From Sutterella megalosphaeroides (GTDB taxonomy: Bacteria; Pseudomonadota; Gammaproteobacteria; Burkholderiales; Burkholderiaceae_F), in the NCBI RefSeq assembly GCF_003609995.1, contig NZ_AP018786.1:1188001-1252000 (forward strand): 64,000 bases of DNA, read 5' to 3'. Shown in pieces: positions 24,673 through 33,600 of this stretch. The position numbers and the translations under genes are program-made. Each line of letters opens with the position of its first letter. Position 1 is the stretch's first letter. The notes below the pieces were generated by a model. It was not told where the DNA came from, ran no database searches, and was given only the letters and a program-made list of their open reading frames with translations.

Positions 24673-24683
24673 GCGGGACGCGC

Positions 24684-25571
24684 TCACGTCCGCTTTCGCG
24701 CGTTTTGCATCTGCACGCAGCCCGCCGCGACTTCCGAGAGGACGATGAGGGCCATGCCGAGAAACGCGCCCGGACCGATGTCGTCCTTGAAAAGGAAAAG
24801 CCCGAAAAGCGTGCTGAAGAGAATCCCCGAAAACTGAAGGTTCGCGCAGAGAAGCGGCCGTCCGCGGCTCCAGCCCTGCGTTTGCGCGAGCTGCGAGCAG
24901 ACGGTGCAAAGCCCCACGGCGACGAGTTCCGGGGTCGTCGCGAGTGTTTCGACGGACGTCTCCGAGGTTGCCCACCAGAGAAGCGTTGCCGTGGCGAGCG
25001 ACCCGCAGCCGAAATAGAACGCGGTCCGAAAGACGGGCTCGCCCATCCCTCCGAGCCTGCGAAGCGCGAGTCCGGAAACCGCGGCGCAGAGCGCGGCGGC
25101 CAGTGCGAGAAGCGCGAAGAAACCGTCTTCGTCGTGAAACGTGGGACAAAGCGTGAGATAAACGCCGAGAAACCCGAGGAGGATCGCTGCGAGCGACCGT
25201 CGGTCGAACGCCTCGCCCGATTTTGCCCCCGATCTTGCTCCCGCGTATTGTCGCACGGCAACCAAGGCCGCCACGAAAAGCGGGGACGCCGCAAAGAGCG
25301 TTTGGGAGGTGGCGATCGGAAGCGCCTGCACGGTCACGATGTTGAGAAGCAGCGCCGTGACGCCCGCCCCGGTACGAAGCAAATGAAGCCGCGGAACGCG
25401 CGTGCGAAGCGCGACGCCGCTTGTGCGCGCGAGGCCGTAGAGAACGAGTGCGAGAAAGACGGAGCGCACGAAGAAAATGTCCGCAACACCGAGTTCGGAC
25501 GGGGTGAGTTTGACGAAGACGTAGGTCAAAACCGTCAAAAAAGTGCCCGCAAGAATCCAGAGGGATTGCAT
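24684..25571 (-). CDS. EamA/DMT-family membrane transporter
   Basis: 295 residues, about ten membrane helices in the two-repeat EamA pattern (SLWILAGTFLTVLTYVFVKL at the start; a second repeat after LGFLGVYLTLCPTF). DMT exporters move amino acids and other metabolites out of the cell. The ATG overlaps the last base set of the LysR stop codon (TAATG), so it is translationally coupled to the LysR gene at 25571-26563. Substrate unknown. Confidence 0.85.
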   Translation of the reverse strand: MQSLWILAGTFLTVLTYVFVKLTPSELGVADIFFVRSVFLALVLYGLARTSGVALRTRVPRLHLLRTGAGVTALLLNIVTVQALPIATSQTLFAASPLFVAALVAVRQYAGARSGAKSGEAFDRRSLAAILLGFLGVYLTLCPTFHDEDGFFALLALAAALCAAVSGLALRRLGGMGEPVFRTAFYFGCGSLATATLLWWATSETSVETLATTPELVAVGLCTVCSQLAQTQGWSRGRPLLCANLQFSGILFSTLFGLFLFKDDIGPGAFLGMALIVLSEVAAGCVQMQNARKRT

Positions 25572-26563
25572 TATTCGAGGCTCCCCGAAAGTACGGCCTT
25601 CGCGTTCTTTGCGATCAAATCGAGAAGCACGGAACGAATGAGTTCGAACGCCGGATCCTTTTGCGTGCGCTCGTGCCAGGCGAGCTGCACGGTGAGTTCG
25701 GGCGCTTCGCGCGTCACGGGAAGGATGTCGATGCGTGAGGTGTCGAAAGCAAGCCGCGCGGTGACTTCGGGGACGATCGCGTAGTGCTCGGTCCCTTCGA
25801 GAGAGAGCGGAACGCTCAGGAAAAAGGGCGTGACGAGCGCGATTTTCGAGGGGTCGCGCGGGTTGAAGTAACCGTTCCCGGGACCGTTCGGCCGGCGGTA
25901 GCGGTCGGGCTGGGTGTTGACGAGCACCTGCGAGAAGCGCTCGAGATCGTGCCGCGTAAGCGCTCCCCTTCGTCGGGCAACGCCTGAGAGTGGATGGTCC
26001 TTCGCGACGATGCAGGCGTACGGGGTCGTGAGGGCTGCGGCCGAGCGGACGTCGGGCGGTAGCCCCTGCCGCGCGACGAAAAGCAGATCGAGCTTGTCGT
26101 CGCGAAGCAAATCGAACATATGTTCGTCGGCCTGCGTCACCTGAAAGGTGACGTGCGGAAAGGTTCGGGCGAATTGCGCGTGCACGGACGCGAGCGTCGC
26201 CGCAAACGCGTTGTCGTAGCACGCGAGCCGCACCGTGCGCTTCAAGCGTGCGGGCTCAAGCGGCCCCGTGCTTCGAAGCTCTTCGAGGAGTCGCAGTATC
26301 CGCACGACGCCTTCGTACTTTTCTTTGGCCGATCGGTCGGGCAGCATCGAAGCGCCCGAACGCACGAAAAGCGGCGCGTCCCAATAGGCCCGCAGGCGCG
26401 CGAGCATGCGGTTCGCGCTCGAGAGGCTCACGCCGAGTTGCTCGGCCGTGCGCGGCAGCGACCCCGTACGGTAGAGCGTGACGAAAAAGTAGAGCGCGGC
26501 GGGATCGATATCCCGCGCGAAGTCGGGGATCGAACTGGTGGGCTCGGTACGTTCGCTTGACAT
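25571..26563 (-). CDS. LysR-family transcriptional regulator
   Basis: 330 residues from Met at 26563 (an upstream ATG would add 21 residues that precede the helix-turn-helix and are not conserved-looking). Winged helix: ALYFFVTLYRTGSLPRTAEQLGVSLSSANRMLARLR. The effector domain follows from about 95 (TVRLACYDNAFAATLASVHAQFA). It is divergent from the flavocytochrome at 26712 with a 148-base AT-rich gap, the usual LysR arrangement, and coupled to the EamA transporter. It probably controls the flavocytochrome, the exporter or both in response to the acceptor. Confidence 0.9.
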   Translation of the reverse strand: MSSERTEPTSSIPDFARDIDPAALYFFVTLYRTGSLPRTAEQLGVSLSSANRMLARLRAYWDAPLFVRSGASMLPDRSAKEKYEGVVRILRLLEELRSTGPLEPARLKRTVRLACYDNAFAATLASVHAQFARTFPHVTFQVTQADEHMFDLLRDDKLDLLFVARQGLPPDVRSAAALTTPYACIVAKDHPLSGVARRRGALTRHDLERFSQVLVNTQPDRYRRPNGPGNGYFNPRDPSKIALVTPFFLSVPLSLEGTEHYAIVPEVTARLAFDTSRIDILPVTREAPELTVQLAWHERTQKDPAFELIRSVLLDLIAKNAKAVLSGSLE

Positions 26564-26711
26564 GGTTTCACTTCGAAAAATGACATCGGAAGCCAAGAAT
26601 CTTCCTATAGTCTGACATTTTAACAAGATTTACATTTTCTCCATCGATCGGGAGTCGCCCACGCGACGCCCGCATGCGGTCCGAAGGTCCGATTTTTCAG
26701 GAGAAATTTTC

Positions 26712-28631
26712 ATGAAGTTCAAAGTGATGCGCCTCTCGGCGCTCGCCCGCGCGACGGCTGCGACCGTCGCTCTCGTTGCCGCGAACGGCGTTGTTTCCGC
26801 CATGACCCCGGGCACCTACGGTGCGACGGTTCCCGCCCGCAACGGCGCGATGACGGTCGAAGTGACGGTCGAAGCCAACGCGATCAAGGACGTTCGCGTC
26901 ACGAAGCACGAGGAAACGCCCGGGATCGGGTCGCTCGCGATCGAGGCGATCCCGGCGCGCATGGTTGAATTGCAGACGGCGGGCGTGGACGGCGTCACGG
27001 GTGCGACCGTTACCTCGGACGCTCTCAAGCGCGGCGTCGAAGAAGCCCTCAAGAAGGCGGGTGCGGAACCGGGCTTCTTTGCCAAGAAGTCGCCCGTCGC
27101 CAAGGCCGCCGCGCCGCTTGTCACCCAGGCCGACGTAATCGTCGTGGGCGGGGGCGGCGCGGGCATGGTCGCGGCCGCCACCGCGGTCGACGGCGGCGCC
27201 TCCGTGATCGTTCTCGAAAAGATGGCAATGTTGGGCGGCAACACGGCCCGCTCCGAAGGCAATATGTCCGCGATCGACCCCGAGCCCGAAAAGTTCCTCG
27301 ACATGACGCCCGCCGTGCGCGCCATCATCGCGAAGTACACCGACCGTCCCGCCTGCTCGAAGGAAGCGGCCGAACTCCAGAAGGTCGTCAAGGAACAGTT
27401 GGCCGCGCACGATGCCGCGGGCAAAAAGTACCTCTTCGACTCGCCCGAACTCTTCGCCCTTCAGACGATCATGGGCGGGGACTGCAAGAACGATCCGAAG
27501 CTCGTTCTCGCGATGGCGAAAAACGCCACGGCCGCGATGCTCTGGCTCGACGAGCAGTCCGACATGACCTGGAAGCACGTGCCGCGCCATTGGATCGACG
27601 TCGGTATCGGCGGGATCTACCCGCGCGGTCAGTGGCCGCGCAAGGCCGACGGCGAAACTCCGATTTCGACCTACGACGCGTACATCAAGCCTCTTGCCGA
27701 GAAGGTGACCGCGGCGGGCAACCCCATCTATACCTCGACCAAAGTGACCGAAATCGTGCGCGACGCTTCGGGACGCGTCACGGGTGTTCGTGCCGAAAAG
27801 GACGGAAAGGTCGTCGAATTCAAGGGCAAGAACGTCGTGCTTGCCGCGGGCGGCTACGGCGCGAACCTTGAGATGGTCAAAAAGTACAACAACATCAGCG
27901 TGCGCGCCACGTCGAACCAGCCGGGCGCCACGGGCGAAGTGATCGAAGAAGCCGTCAAAGCGGGCGCCGCGCTCGAAGGCATGGAATGGATCCAGATCCA
28001 TCCGCACGGCAACCCCAAGAACGGCGAACTCGAATCCGCCATTGCGGGTCGTCCCCAGGACACGCCCTACGTCAACGTCGACGGCGTTCGCTTCATCGAC
28101 GAAACGGGCCGTCGCGACGAACTTTCGCACGCCATTCTCGAGCAGCCCGGCAAGGTTGTCTACGCGATCTTCGACCGCCGCACGATCGACGAAGGCAAGG
28201 TGCGCGAAGACCTCATGACGTCGGCTCTCGAGCGCGGATTCGCCTTCAAGGCGGAGACCCTCGCCGATCTCGCGAACGCGGCCGGCATCAAGAGCGACGC
28301 CTTCGTGAAGACGATCGATGCCTACAACGTCGCGACCCGCAAGCAAGACGCTTCGAGCCTTCCCGTCACGAAGATCCTCTTCGGTCTGACGGTTGAAAAG
28401 GCGCCTTTCTACGCCGTGCCGATTACGACGACCATTCACCACACGATGGGCGGCATTCGCATCAACGAAAAGACGCAGGTTCTCGACGCGAAGGGCGAAC
28501 CGATCCCGGGTCTTTACGCCGCGGGCGAAGTGACGGGCGGCATCCACGGCACGAACCGCCTCGGGCGCAACGCGCTCACGGACCTTCTCGTCTTCGGGCA
28601 TATCGCCGGGCAGGAAGTCTCGAAAAAGTAA
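26712..28631 (+). CDS. Periplasmic FMN/FAD flavocytochrome-type fumarate reductase
   Basis: 639 residues: a signal peptide to about residue 30, an FMN-binding domain (GTYGATVPARNGAMTVEV ... flavinylation-like DGVTGATVTSDA) and an FAD_binding_2 domain (VIVVGGGGAGMVAAATA). Unlike the two related proteins at 8291 and 10190, the fumarate-type residues look intact: HTMGG, GTNRLGRNAL and GRRDE. No haem motif is present, so electrons probably arrive through the covalent FMN. Fumarate, or a close enoate such as methacrylate, is the likely acceptor. The start has GGAGAAATTTTC upstream. Divergent from the LysR gene; a porin follows 165 bases later. Confidence 0.9.
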   Translation: MKFKVMRLSALARATAATVALVAANGVVSAMTPGTYGATVPARNGAMTVEVTVEANAIKDVRVTKHEETPGIGSLAIEAIPARMVELQTAGVDGVTGATVTSDALKRGVEEALKKAGAEPGFFAKKSPVAKAAAPLVTQADVIVVGGGGAGMVAAATAVDGGASVIVLEKMAMLGGNTARSEGNMSAIDPEPEKFLDMTPAVRAIIAKYTDRPACSKEAAELQKVVKEQLAAHDAAGKKYLFDSPELFALQTIMGGDCKNDPKLVLAMAKNATAAMLWLDEQSDMTWKHVPRHWIDVGIGGIYPRGQWPRKADGETPISTYDAYIKPLAEKVTAAGNPIYTSTKVTEIVRDASGRVTGVRAEKDGKVVEFKGKNVVLAAGGYGANLEMVKKYNNISVRATSNQPGATGEVIEEAVKAGAALEGMEWIQIHPHGNPKNGELESAIAGRPQDTPYVNVDGVRFIDETGRRDELSHAILEQPGKVVYAIFDRRTIDEGKVREDLMTSALERGFAFKAETLADLANAAGIKSDAFVKTIDAYNVATRKQDASSLPVTKILFGLTVEKAPFYAVPITTTIHHTMGGIRINEKTQVLDAKGEPIPGLYAAGEVTGGIHGTNRLGRNALTDLLVFGHIAGQEVSKK

Positions 28632-28796
28632 GTTCCGCTTCGTTCGGCTTCGATTTGCTCCGACGGGGGCGTGCGTCTTCGGCGCCGCCCCTTCCCGTTC
28701 CCGTTCGTACGACGACCAGGACCGAGTGCGGCGTTCGCCTCGGTCCGGTCGGTCGTGCACCTCCTTTCATCGATTCCCATTTCCATTACCGTTCCC

Positions 28797-29933
28797 ATGC
28801 AGATTCACCGCATTTTGGTCGCGGCAACCGCGACCGCTTTGGCTTCCGCGAGTGCCCTCGCCGCCGACCTGACCGTCTACGGCGTCGTCAATACGGGCCT
28901 TTCCTACACCCATGCCGAAACGAGCGTTTCGGAAAGCACCGACACGTTCGAACTCGACAGCGGCAACTACCTCGGCAACCGCTTCGGCCTCAAAGGCGAA
29001 GAGACGATTTCGCCCGACCTCAAGGCGGGCTTCATCCTTGAAAACGGTTTTTCGGCTGACACGGGTTCGCTTTCAGATGGCGGCCGCATGTTCGGTCGCG
29101 AAGCGTCGCTTTACCTCACGAACGAGACCTTCGGGACGCTGCGCTTCGGTCGCCTGACCGTGATGACCGCCTCGACCGGTTCCTCGGGTCTCATGGCGGG
29201 GAAGTTTTCCGCGCTGAGCACCGGCTGGGGCGTTGTCTGGGGCCACAACGCCGTATTTACGGGTAAGTTCGGGCGTATGGACAACATGATCATGTATTCC
29301 TCGCCGAAGTTCGCGGGGCTGCAGCTCCATGCGCAGTATTCGTCCGGGATCGATCAGGCGACGGAAAAGACGGTCGAGGAAAATTCCGGTTCGTCGACCC
29401 GCTACATGGGGCTTGGCCTTCAGTACTTCAACGGCCCGTTCTCGACGATTGAGGTCGTTGACAGCCACCGCTACGCCGACACGTCGGAGGACCCGGGCGT
29501 CACCGCCAACGGCAGCGTCGCTTACGACTTCGGTGTCGCGAAATTCTTCCTTACGGGCCAGTACTTCCGCGACATGCGCTACCTCGGCAAGGCCGCGGTC
29601 GACGCCGAAGTGAGCGCCGCGAACGTCTTCGGCAACAACGTTGCCAAGGACGGCTTCGCGCTCAATGTCGGCGCCACGGCACCCGTTGCGGGCGGGAAGC
29701 TCTACGGCGCGATCGGCTGGATGGACGCGGAAAACGCGAAAAATTCCGACGCCTCGATGCGCCGCCTCACGCTCTCGGCGGGTTACGACTTCAACCTCTC
29801 GAAGCGTACGGTCGTCTACGCGGGTGCGGGCTACATGCTCGACATGTACGACGAATTTGGCACGAACGTGCGCGCGTCGAACGACGACGCCGCAAAGTAC
29901 GGCGTCACCTTCGGGCTCTCGCACCGCTTCTGA
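28797..29933 (+). CDS. Outer-membrane porin, Gram-negative trimeric porin family
   Basis: 378 residues. Signal peptide MQIHRILVAATATALASASA ending ALAA, mature start DLTVYGVVNTGLSYTHAE, C-terminal GLSHRF. The start at 28797 lacks an obvious Shine-Dalgarno, but the upstream in-frame codons do not resemble a porin or a leader. Same family as the porin at 326, moderately diverged. It follows the flavocytochrome at 26712 and may deliver that enzyme's substrate into the periplasm. Confidence 0.9.
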   Translation: MQIHRILVAATATALASASALAADLTVYGVVNTGLSYTHAETSVSESTDTFELDSGNYLGNRFGLKGEETISPDLKAGFILENGFSADTGSLSDGGRMFGREASLYLTNETFGTLRFGRLTVMTASTGSSGLMAGKFSALSTGWGVVWGHNAVFTGKFGRMDNMIMYSSPKFAGLQLHAQYSSGIDQATEKTVEENSGSSTRYMGLGLQYFNGPFSTIEVVDSHRYADTSEDPGVTANGSVAYDFGVAKFFLTGQYFRDMRYLGKAAVDAEVSAANVFGNNVAKDGFALNVGATAPVAGGKLYGAIGWMDAENAKNSDASMRRLTLSAGYDFNLSKRTVVYAGAGYMLDMYDEFGTNVRASNDDAAKYGVTFGLSHRF

Positions 29934-30113
29934 GGGCGGTCGATGTCGGTCGGACGCGGACTTCCCGCGTCCGACGGAAGAGAGCTCTGAAACTCAAACC
30001 CTCGCAAACACCGGGTTTTGCGGGGGTTGGGTTCGTTTTGAGCCCGGTACGCTCAGGTTGTTTCACATCCTTCGGGCGGAAGCTTTTCCTTACCGCCCGT
30101 TCGACTCAGCGAC

Positions 30114-31463
30114 TCATCGCCACGCGAAGTGTTCGCGCACGAGCGCTTCGGGTCGTCCGCCCGCACGTTGCCAGGCTTCGGCGACGCTTCGGGCGAGACC
30201 CTCGCCCGCGCAGAGCGCGATCGTTTCGGGGCGTTCCTCGGCAAAGAGCGCATCGGGCGAGAAGCGCGTGCCGCGGCTTTCGAACACCTCCACCCGAACG
30301 CCCGCGCGTTCGGCGCGCTCGAGAACCTCGGTCATGAGGGGCTCGGAGGCCTTGTCGCGCACGCACCAGAGAAGGCGCGTCGGAGGGCGGTTCGCTTCGG
30401 GCTCGTTCGCACGGTGTTCGAGCCAGGCAATGAACGGTGCCACGCCGATACCCGCCGCAATCCACACCGAGTCGCCCGTCATCCGATCGGGCGAGAACGC
30501 GCCCCAAGGACCTTCGAGGCGCAAGGTGTCACCCGATTCGAGCTCGGGAATGCAGCCCTCCGTAAAGTCGCCGAGGTGTTTGACGGCGAAGACAAGGCGC
30601 CGCCCGTCGACGGACACGATCGAAAACGGGTGCTTTTCTCCCTTGAAGGCGCCGCTCGCGGGCGCAAGGAACGCGAACTGCCCGGCACTCGCTCGGATGG
30701 GAGAGGCCGTTTCCACGGTGACAAGCGTGACGCTTCCGCGATTTTCCGTGTTCACTACCCGCGCGTCGACGGTCTTCGAGCGTCCCGCCCCCGGCACAAG
30801 GAGCACGATCGACGCGACGCAGCCGACGACCGTAATCGCGATGTTGAGAAGTCCGTAGGGCGTGAGGAAATCGGCCGCATCCATCAAGCGCACGGAATGA
30901 ACCGAGAGGCCGAGGAAGATGACGGAAAAGAGTTTGTGGGTCGTGAGCCACCGGGCGTAGCCGAGGCGCTTCACGTACGAGAGAAGCCCGAGCGCGACCA
31001 TGAGCACGGTGAGCCACAGGCCCGACGTTTCGGAAAAGGGCCGAAGCGCGGCCCAAAACGCGTCGAACCCTTCGAGCACCGTGCCCGAACTCTGGGGTTT
31101 CGGGGCGGACGGAACTGCAAGTACGGTGAGAATCGGGCCCGCCCAGGATTTGACCAGCCAGTGGACGACGGAAAGCACGATCGCGGCGACGCCGAGACGG
31201 CGGTGCCAGAGGTAGAGGGCGTCGAGCGGCGTTTTCATCCAGCGCTCGATCCCGGCGGGACGTGCGGCGATGACAAGCGCCAAGGCCATCCAAAGCCAGG
31301 CGATCGTGCCTGTCACGTAGAAAAGTTCGTGAATGATCGATCGGGTCGTCACTTCGGGCGGCACGATGGCAAGGTTGATCGCCCACAGCAGGACGGTAAA
31401 AAGCGTGAGACCGGCAATGACGGCGGGGGCTCCGTGTTTGGCGGGGGAAGTGTTTTTCAACAT
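30114..31463 (-). CDS. Ferric-reductase-like transmembrane oxidoreductase (FAD/NAD-binding)
   Basis: 449 residues. A six-helix ferric-reductase-type membrane domain (start AVIAGLTLFTVLLWAINLA; haem-ligand-type His in YLWHRRLG, SVVHWLV, THKLF, LSVHSVR), then an FAD domain (HPFSIVSV) and an NAD(P)-binding domain (AAGIGVAPFIAWL ... LWCVRD). It would pass electrons from cytosolic NAD(P)H across the inner membrane to Fe3+ or another acceptor. The start at 31463 is fixed by AAGGAG seven bases upstream. A repeated TGTAAAG/CTTTACA element lies about 190 bases upstream. Confidence 0.88.
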   Translation of the reverse strand: MLKNTSPAKHGAPAVIAGLTLFTVLLWAINLAIVPPEVTTRSIIHELFYVTGTIAWLWMALALVIAARPAGIERWMKTPLDALYLWHRRLGVAAIVLSVVHWLVKSWAGPILTVLAVPSAPKPQSSGTVLEGFDAFWAALRPFSETSGLWLTVLMVALGLLSYVKRLGYARWLTTHKLFSVIFLGLSVHSVRLMDAADFLTPYGLLNIAITVVGCVASIVLLVPGAGRSKTVDARVVNTENRGSVTLVTVETASPIRASAGQFAFLAPASGAFKGEKHPFSIVSVDGRRLVFAVKHLGDFTEGCIPELESGDTLRLEGPWGAFSPDRMTGDSVWIAAGIGVAPFIAWLEHRANEPEANRPPTRLLWCVRDKASEPLMTEVLERAERAGVRVEVFESRGTRFSPDALFAEERPETIALCAGEGLARSVAEAWQRAGGRPEALVREHFAWR

Positions 31464-31860
31464 GGTCGGCTCCTTTCGGCAGCCGTTGCCCGACGATCGG
31501 TTGGGGCCCGCAAATCTCGTCGGGAATCGGCGCTCGGCATTCGGCATTCGTTCGGGGGGAGGAGAGCCCGATGGCTCTCTCCTTGCCAACCATTCTCTCC
31601 GCGCCTCGAAACGCCGTTTGTGTCTACGGTCGGAATTTGCAAAAGCTGACGCATCGTAAAGCAGTCTTTACAGATGTATCACGGAACTAACTGTAAACAC
31701 TCGAACGACGGGGGCGACTTGAGGACGCTTTTTCCAAAACGAAGAACCCCCGGGAGGCGTTTCTCCCGAGGGTTCCCGAGGCATTCAACCTTGAGCGCTC
31801 AACGGTCGACTCCGTCCGTGCGAGGTCGAATCGAGCCGTTGTGAGGAGGCTTTACGCTTC
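31464..31860. other. Intergenic region upstream of the ferric-reductase gene
   Basis: No gene seen. It contains an inverted repeat GTAAAG-CAGT-CTTTAC at 31656-31671, a third CTGTAAA copy near 31690, and an imperfect hairpin (AACCCCCGGGAG/CTCCCGAGGGTT) at 31745-31774 that probably terminates the amidohydrolase transcript. Confidence 0.5.
31745..31774 (-). terminator. Probable terminator of the amidohydrolase transcript
   Basis: A 12-bp stem with one mismatch, followed on the minus strand by CTTCGTTTTGG. It lies about 90 bases beyond the amidohydrolase stop codon. Confidence 0.5.
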
Positions 31861-33471
31861 TCACGCGCCTTCGCGCTGATAGACGAAGCGCCCTGCCGTC
31901 ATCGTGGCGTCGACCTTCGTACGGCGCAGCTCTTCAACGGGCATCGTGAAGATGTCTTCCGAGAGCACGACGAGGTCGGCGTAGTAGCCCGGCAAGAGGC
32001 GCCCCTTCACGTTTTCTTCGAAGGACGCGTAGGCGCCTTCGAGCGTGTAGGCGTCGACCGCCTCTTCGACCGTGAGGCACTCTTCGGGGTGCCAGCCGCC
32101 TTCGGGGGTTCCGTCGAGCGTGCGACGGGTGACGGCGCAGTAGAGGTTGTCGATCGGGTTCATGTCTTCGATCGGGCTGTCGGTGCCGAAGCTCATATGG
32201 ATGCCGAGCTTTTGCATCGTGCCGAAGGCGTACGAGGTGGATGCGAGGTCCTTTCCGACGCGGTCTTCGACGATGCGGGTGTCGTAGTGGAGGAAAATCG
32301 GCTGCACGAGCGCGAGGATGTCGTTCTTCGTGAAGCGTTCGACCAAGGGACGGTCCGTGATCTGCACGTGCACGATCCCGAGGCGCAGCGGATTCGAGCC
32401 GTTCGTCACTTTGTCGTAGGCGTCGAGCATGCGTTCGACCGCGAGGTCCCCGATCGCGTGAACGGCGACCGAGCACTTGTTTTCAACAGCAATCCCGACA
32501 AGTTCGTCGATCTGCTCGGGCGTGAGGGTCGCGATCCCGGAAGTCGTCGGGTCGTCGTTGTAAGGGTGGCGCATGAGCGCGGTGCGCGCGCCGAGCGAGC
32601 CGTCGATGAAGAGCTTCAAGGGGCCGAAGCGGTGCATGGGCGTACCCGTCCCCGTCACGTGACCCGCGGCGAGGAACGCCCGATAGTCGTCGGGGTTGTG
32701 GAAGTGCGACTGATGGTAGACGCGGGTTGAGGCACCTTCCGCGGCGACGCGCTCGTAGGCTTCGAGCGTACGCTCCCAGGAGCCGGGACGCAGGTCGCAG
32801 GTTTGCACCGAGGTGACGCCCGTTTCGGCGGCGTGCGCCATGCCGATGCGGATGAGTTCGACGAGTTCGTCCACCGAGCGCTCCGCCATCAGGGCGCGGA
32901 TCGGCTTGCGGGCGTTTTCGGCGAAGATCCCGTTGGGGTTTCCTTCGGCATCGCGACCGATCGAGCCGCCTTCGGGGTCGGGAGTCTCCGCCGTGATCCC
33001 CGCAAGGCGCACGGCCGCGGTGTTGGCGGTGAGGAGGTGCCCGCAGGCGCGCTCGAAGATGATCGGGTAGTCGGTCGAAATGTCGTCGAGGTCGGCTGCG
33101 GTCAAAAGACGCGATTCGTCTTCGAAGTAGTCTTGGTTCCAGCCCATGCCGTGAAGGACCGTGCCCGGGGCGGGCTTGCGCTCGGCAATGTAGCGACGGG
33201 CGATTTCCTTCACTTCGGCGATGCTCTTTGCGGTATGAAGGCGAATGTCGGAAAGCGCGATCCCCGTGTTGAGCAGGTGCTGGTGCGAATCGTTGAAGCC
33301 CGGAACGATCGTGCGGCCGCACGCGTCGAAGGTTTCGTATTCGGCGGGAGCTTGAGCAAGCACCTCTTCGTTCGTGCCGACGGCGCGAACGATCCCGTCT
33401 TCGACGAGAAGGGCCCGGGCGAAGCGCCCGCGTTCAAGGTAGATCTTGGCGTTCAGAATGACGGTGGCCAT
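31861..33471 (-). CDS. YtcJ-like metal-dependent amidohydrolase
   Basis: 536 residues. The start at 33471 (MATVILNAKIYLERG) has AAGGATTC upstream. Amidohydrolase family 3 features: FNDSHQHLLNTG (HxH-like metal ligands), a probable carboxylated-Lys region, DGSLGARTALM, VAVHAIGDLAVERML (His ligand) and FGTDSPIEDMNP (Asp ligand). The family hydrolyses amide or related bonds in small molecules; the physiological substrate is usually unknown. It follows the riboswitch-controlled permease by 129 bases in the same direction and may be co-transcribed, which would hint at an amino-acid-derived substrate. Confidence 0.85.
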   Translation of the reverse strand: MATVILNAKIYLERGRFARALLVEDGIVRAVGTNEEVLAQAPAEYETFDACGRTIVPGFNDSHQHLLNTGIALSDIRLHTAKSIAEVKEIARRYIAERKPAPGTVLHGMGWNQDYFEDESRLLTAADLDDISTDYPIIFERACGHLLTANTAAVRLAGITAETPDPEGGSIGRDAEGNPNGIFAENARKPIRALMAERSVDELVELIRIGMAHAAETGVTSVQTCDLRPGSWERTLEAYERVAAEGASTRVYHQSHFHNPDDYRAFLAAGHVTGTGTPMHRFGPLKLFIDGSLGARTALMRHPYNDDPTTSGIATLTPEQIDELVGIAVENKCSVAVHAIGDLAVERMLDAYDKVTNGSNPLRLGIVHVQITDRPLVERFTKNDILALVQPIFLHYDTRIVEDRVGKDLASTSYAFGTMQKLGIHMSFGTDSPIEDMNPIDNLYCAVTRRTLDGTPEGGWHPEECLTVEEAVDAYTLEGAYASFEENVKGRLLPGYYADLVVLSEDIFTMPVEELRRTKVDATMTAGRFVYQREGA

Positions 33472-33600
33472 GGGGGAATCCTTCGAAAAAAGGGTCACAC
33501 GGGGGTGGATGGTTGAAATGTAGAACTCGGGGAGAAGACTCCGCGCGACCGCTCCTTGGCAGTCATCGGTCGCGCGGTGTTTCGGACAGGTGCTTTAGGA

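Noticed and set aside
24684-26222. 512-codon extension of the EamA transporter
   Set aside because: The upstream two-fifths is an out-of-frame reading of the LysR gene; the true start overlaps the LysR stop at 25571.
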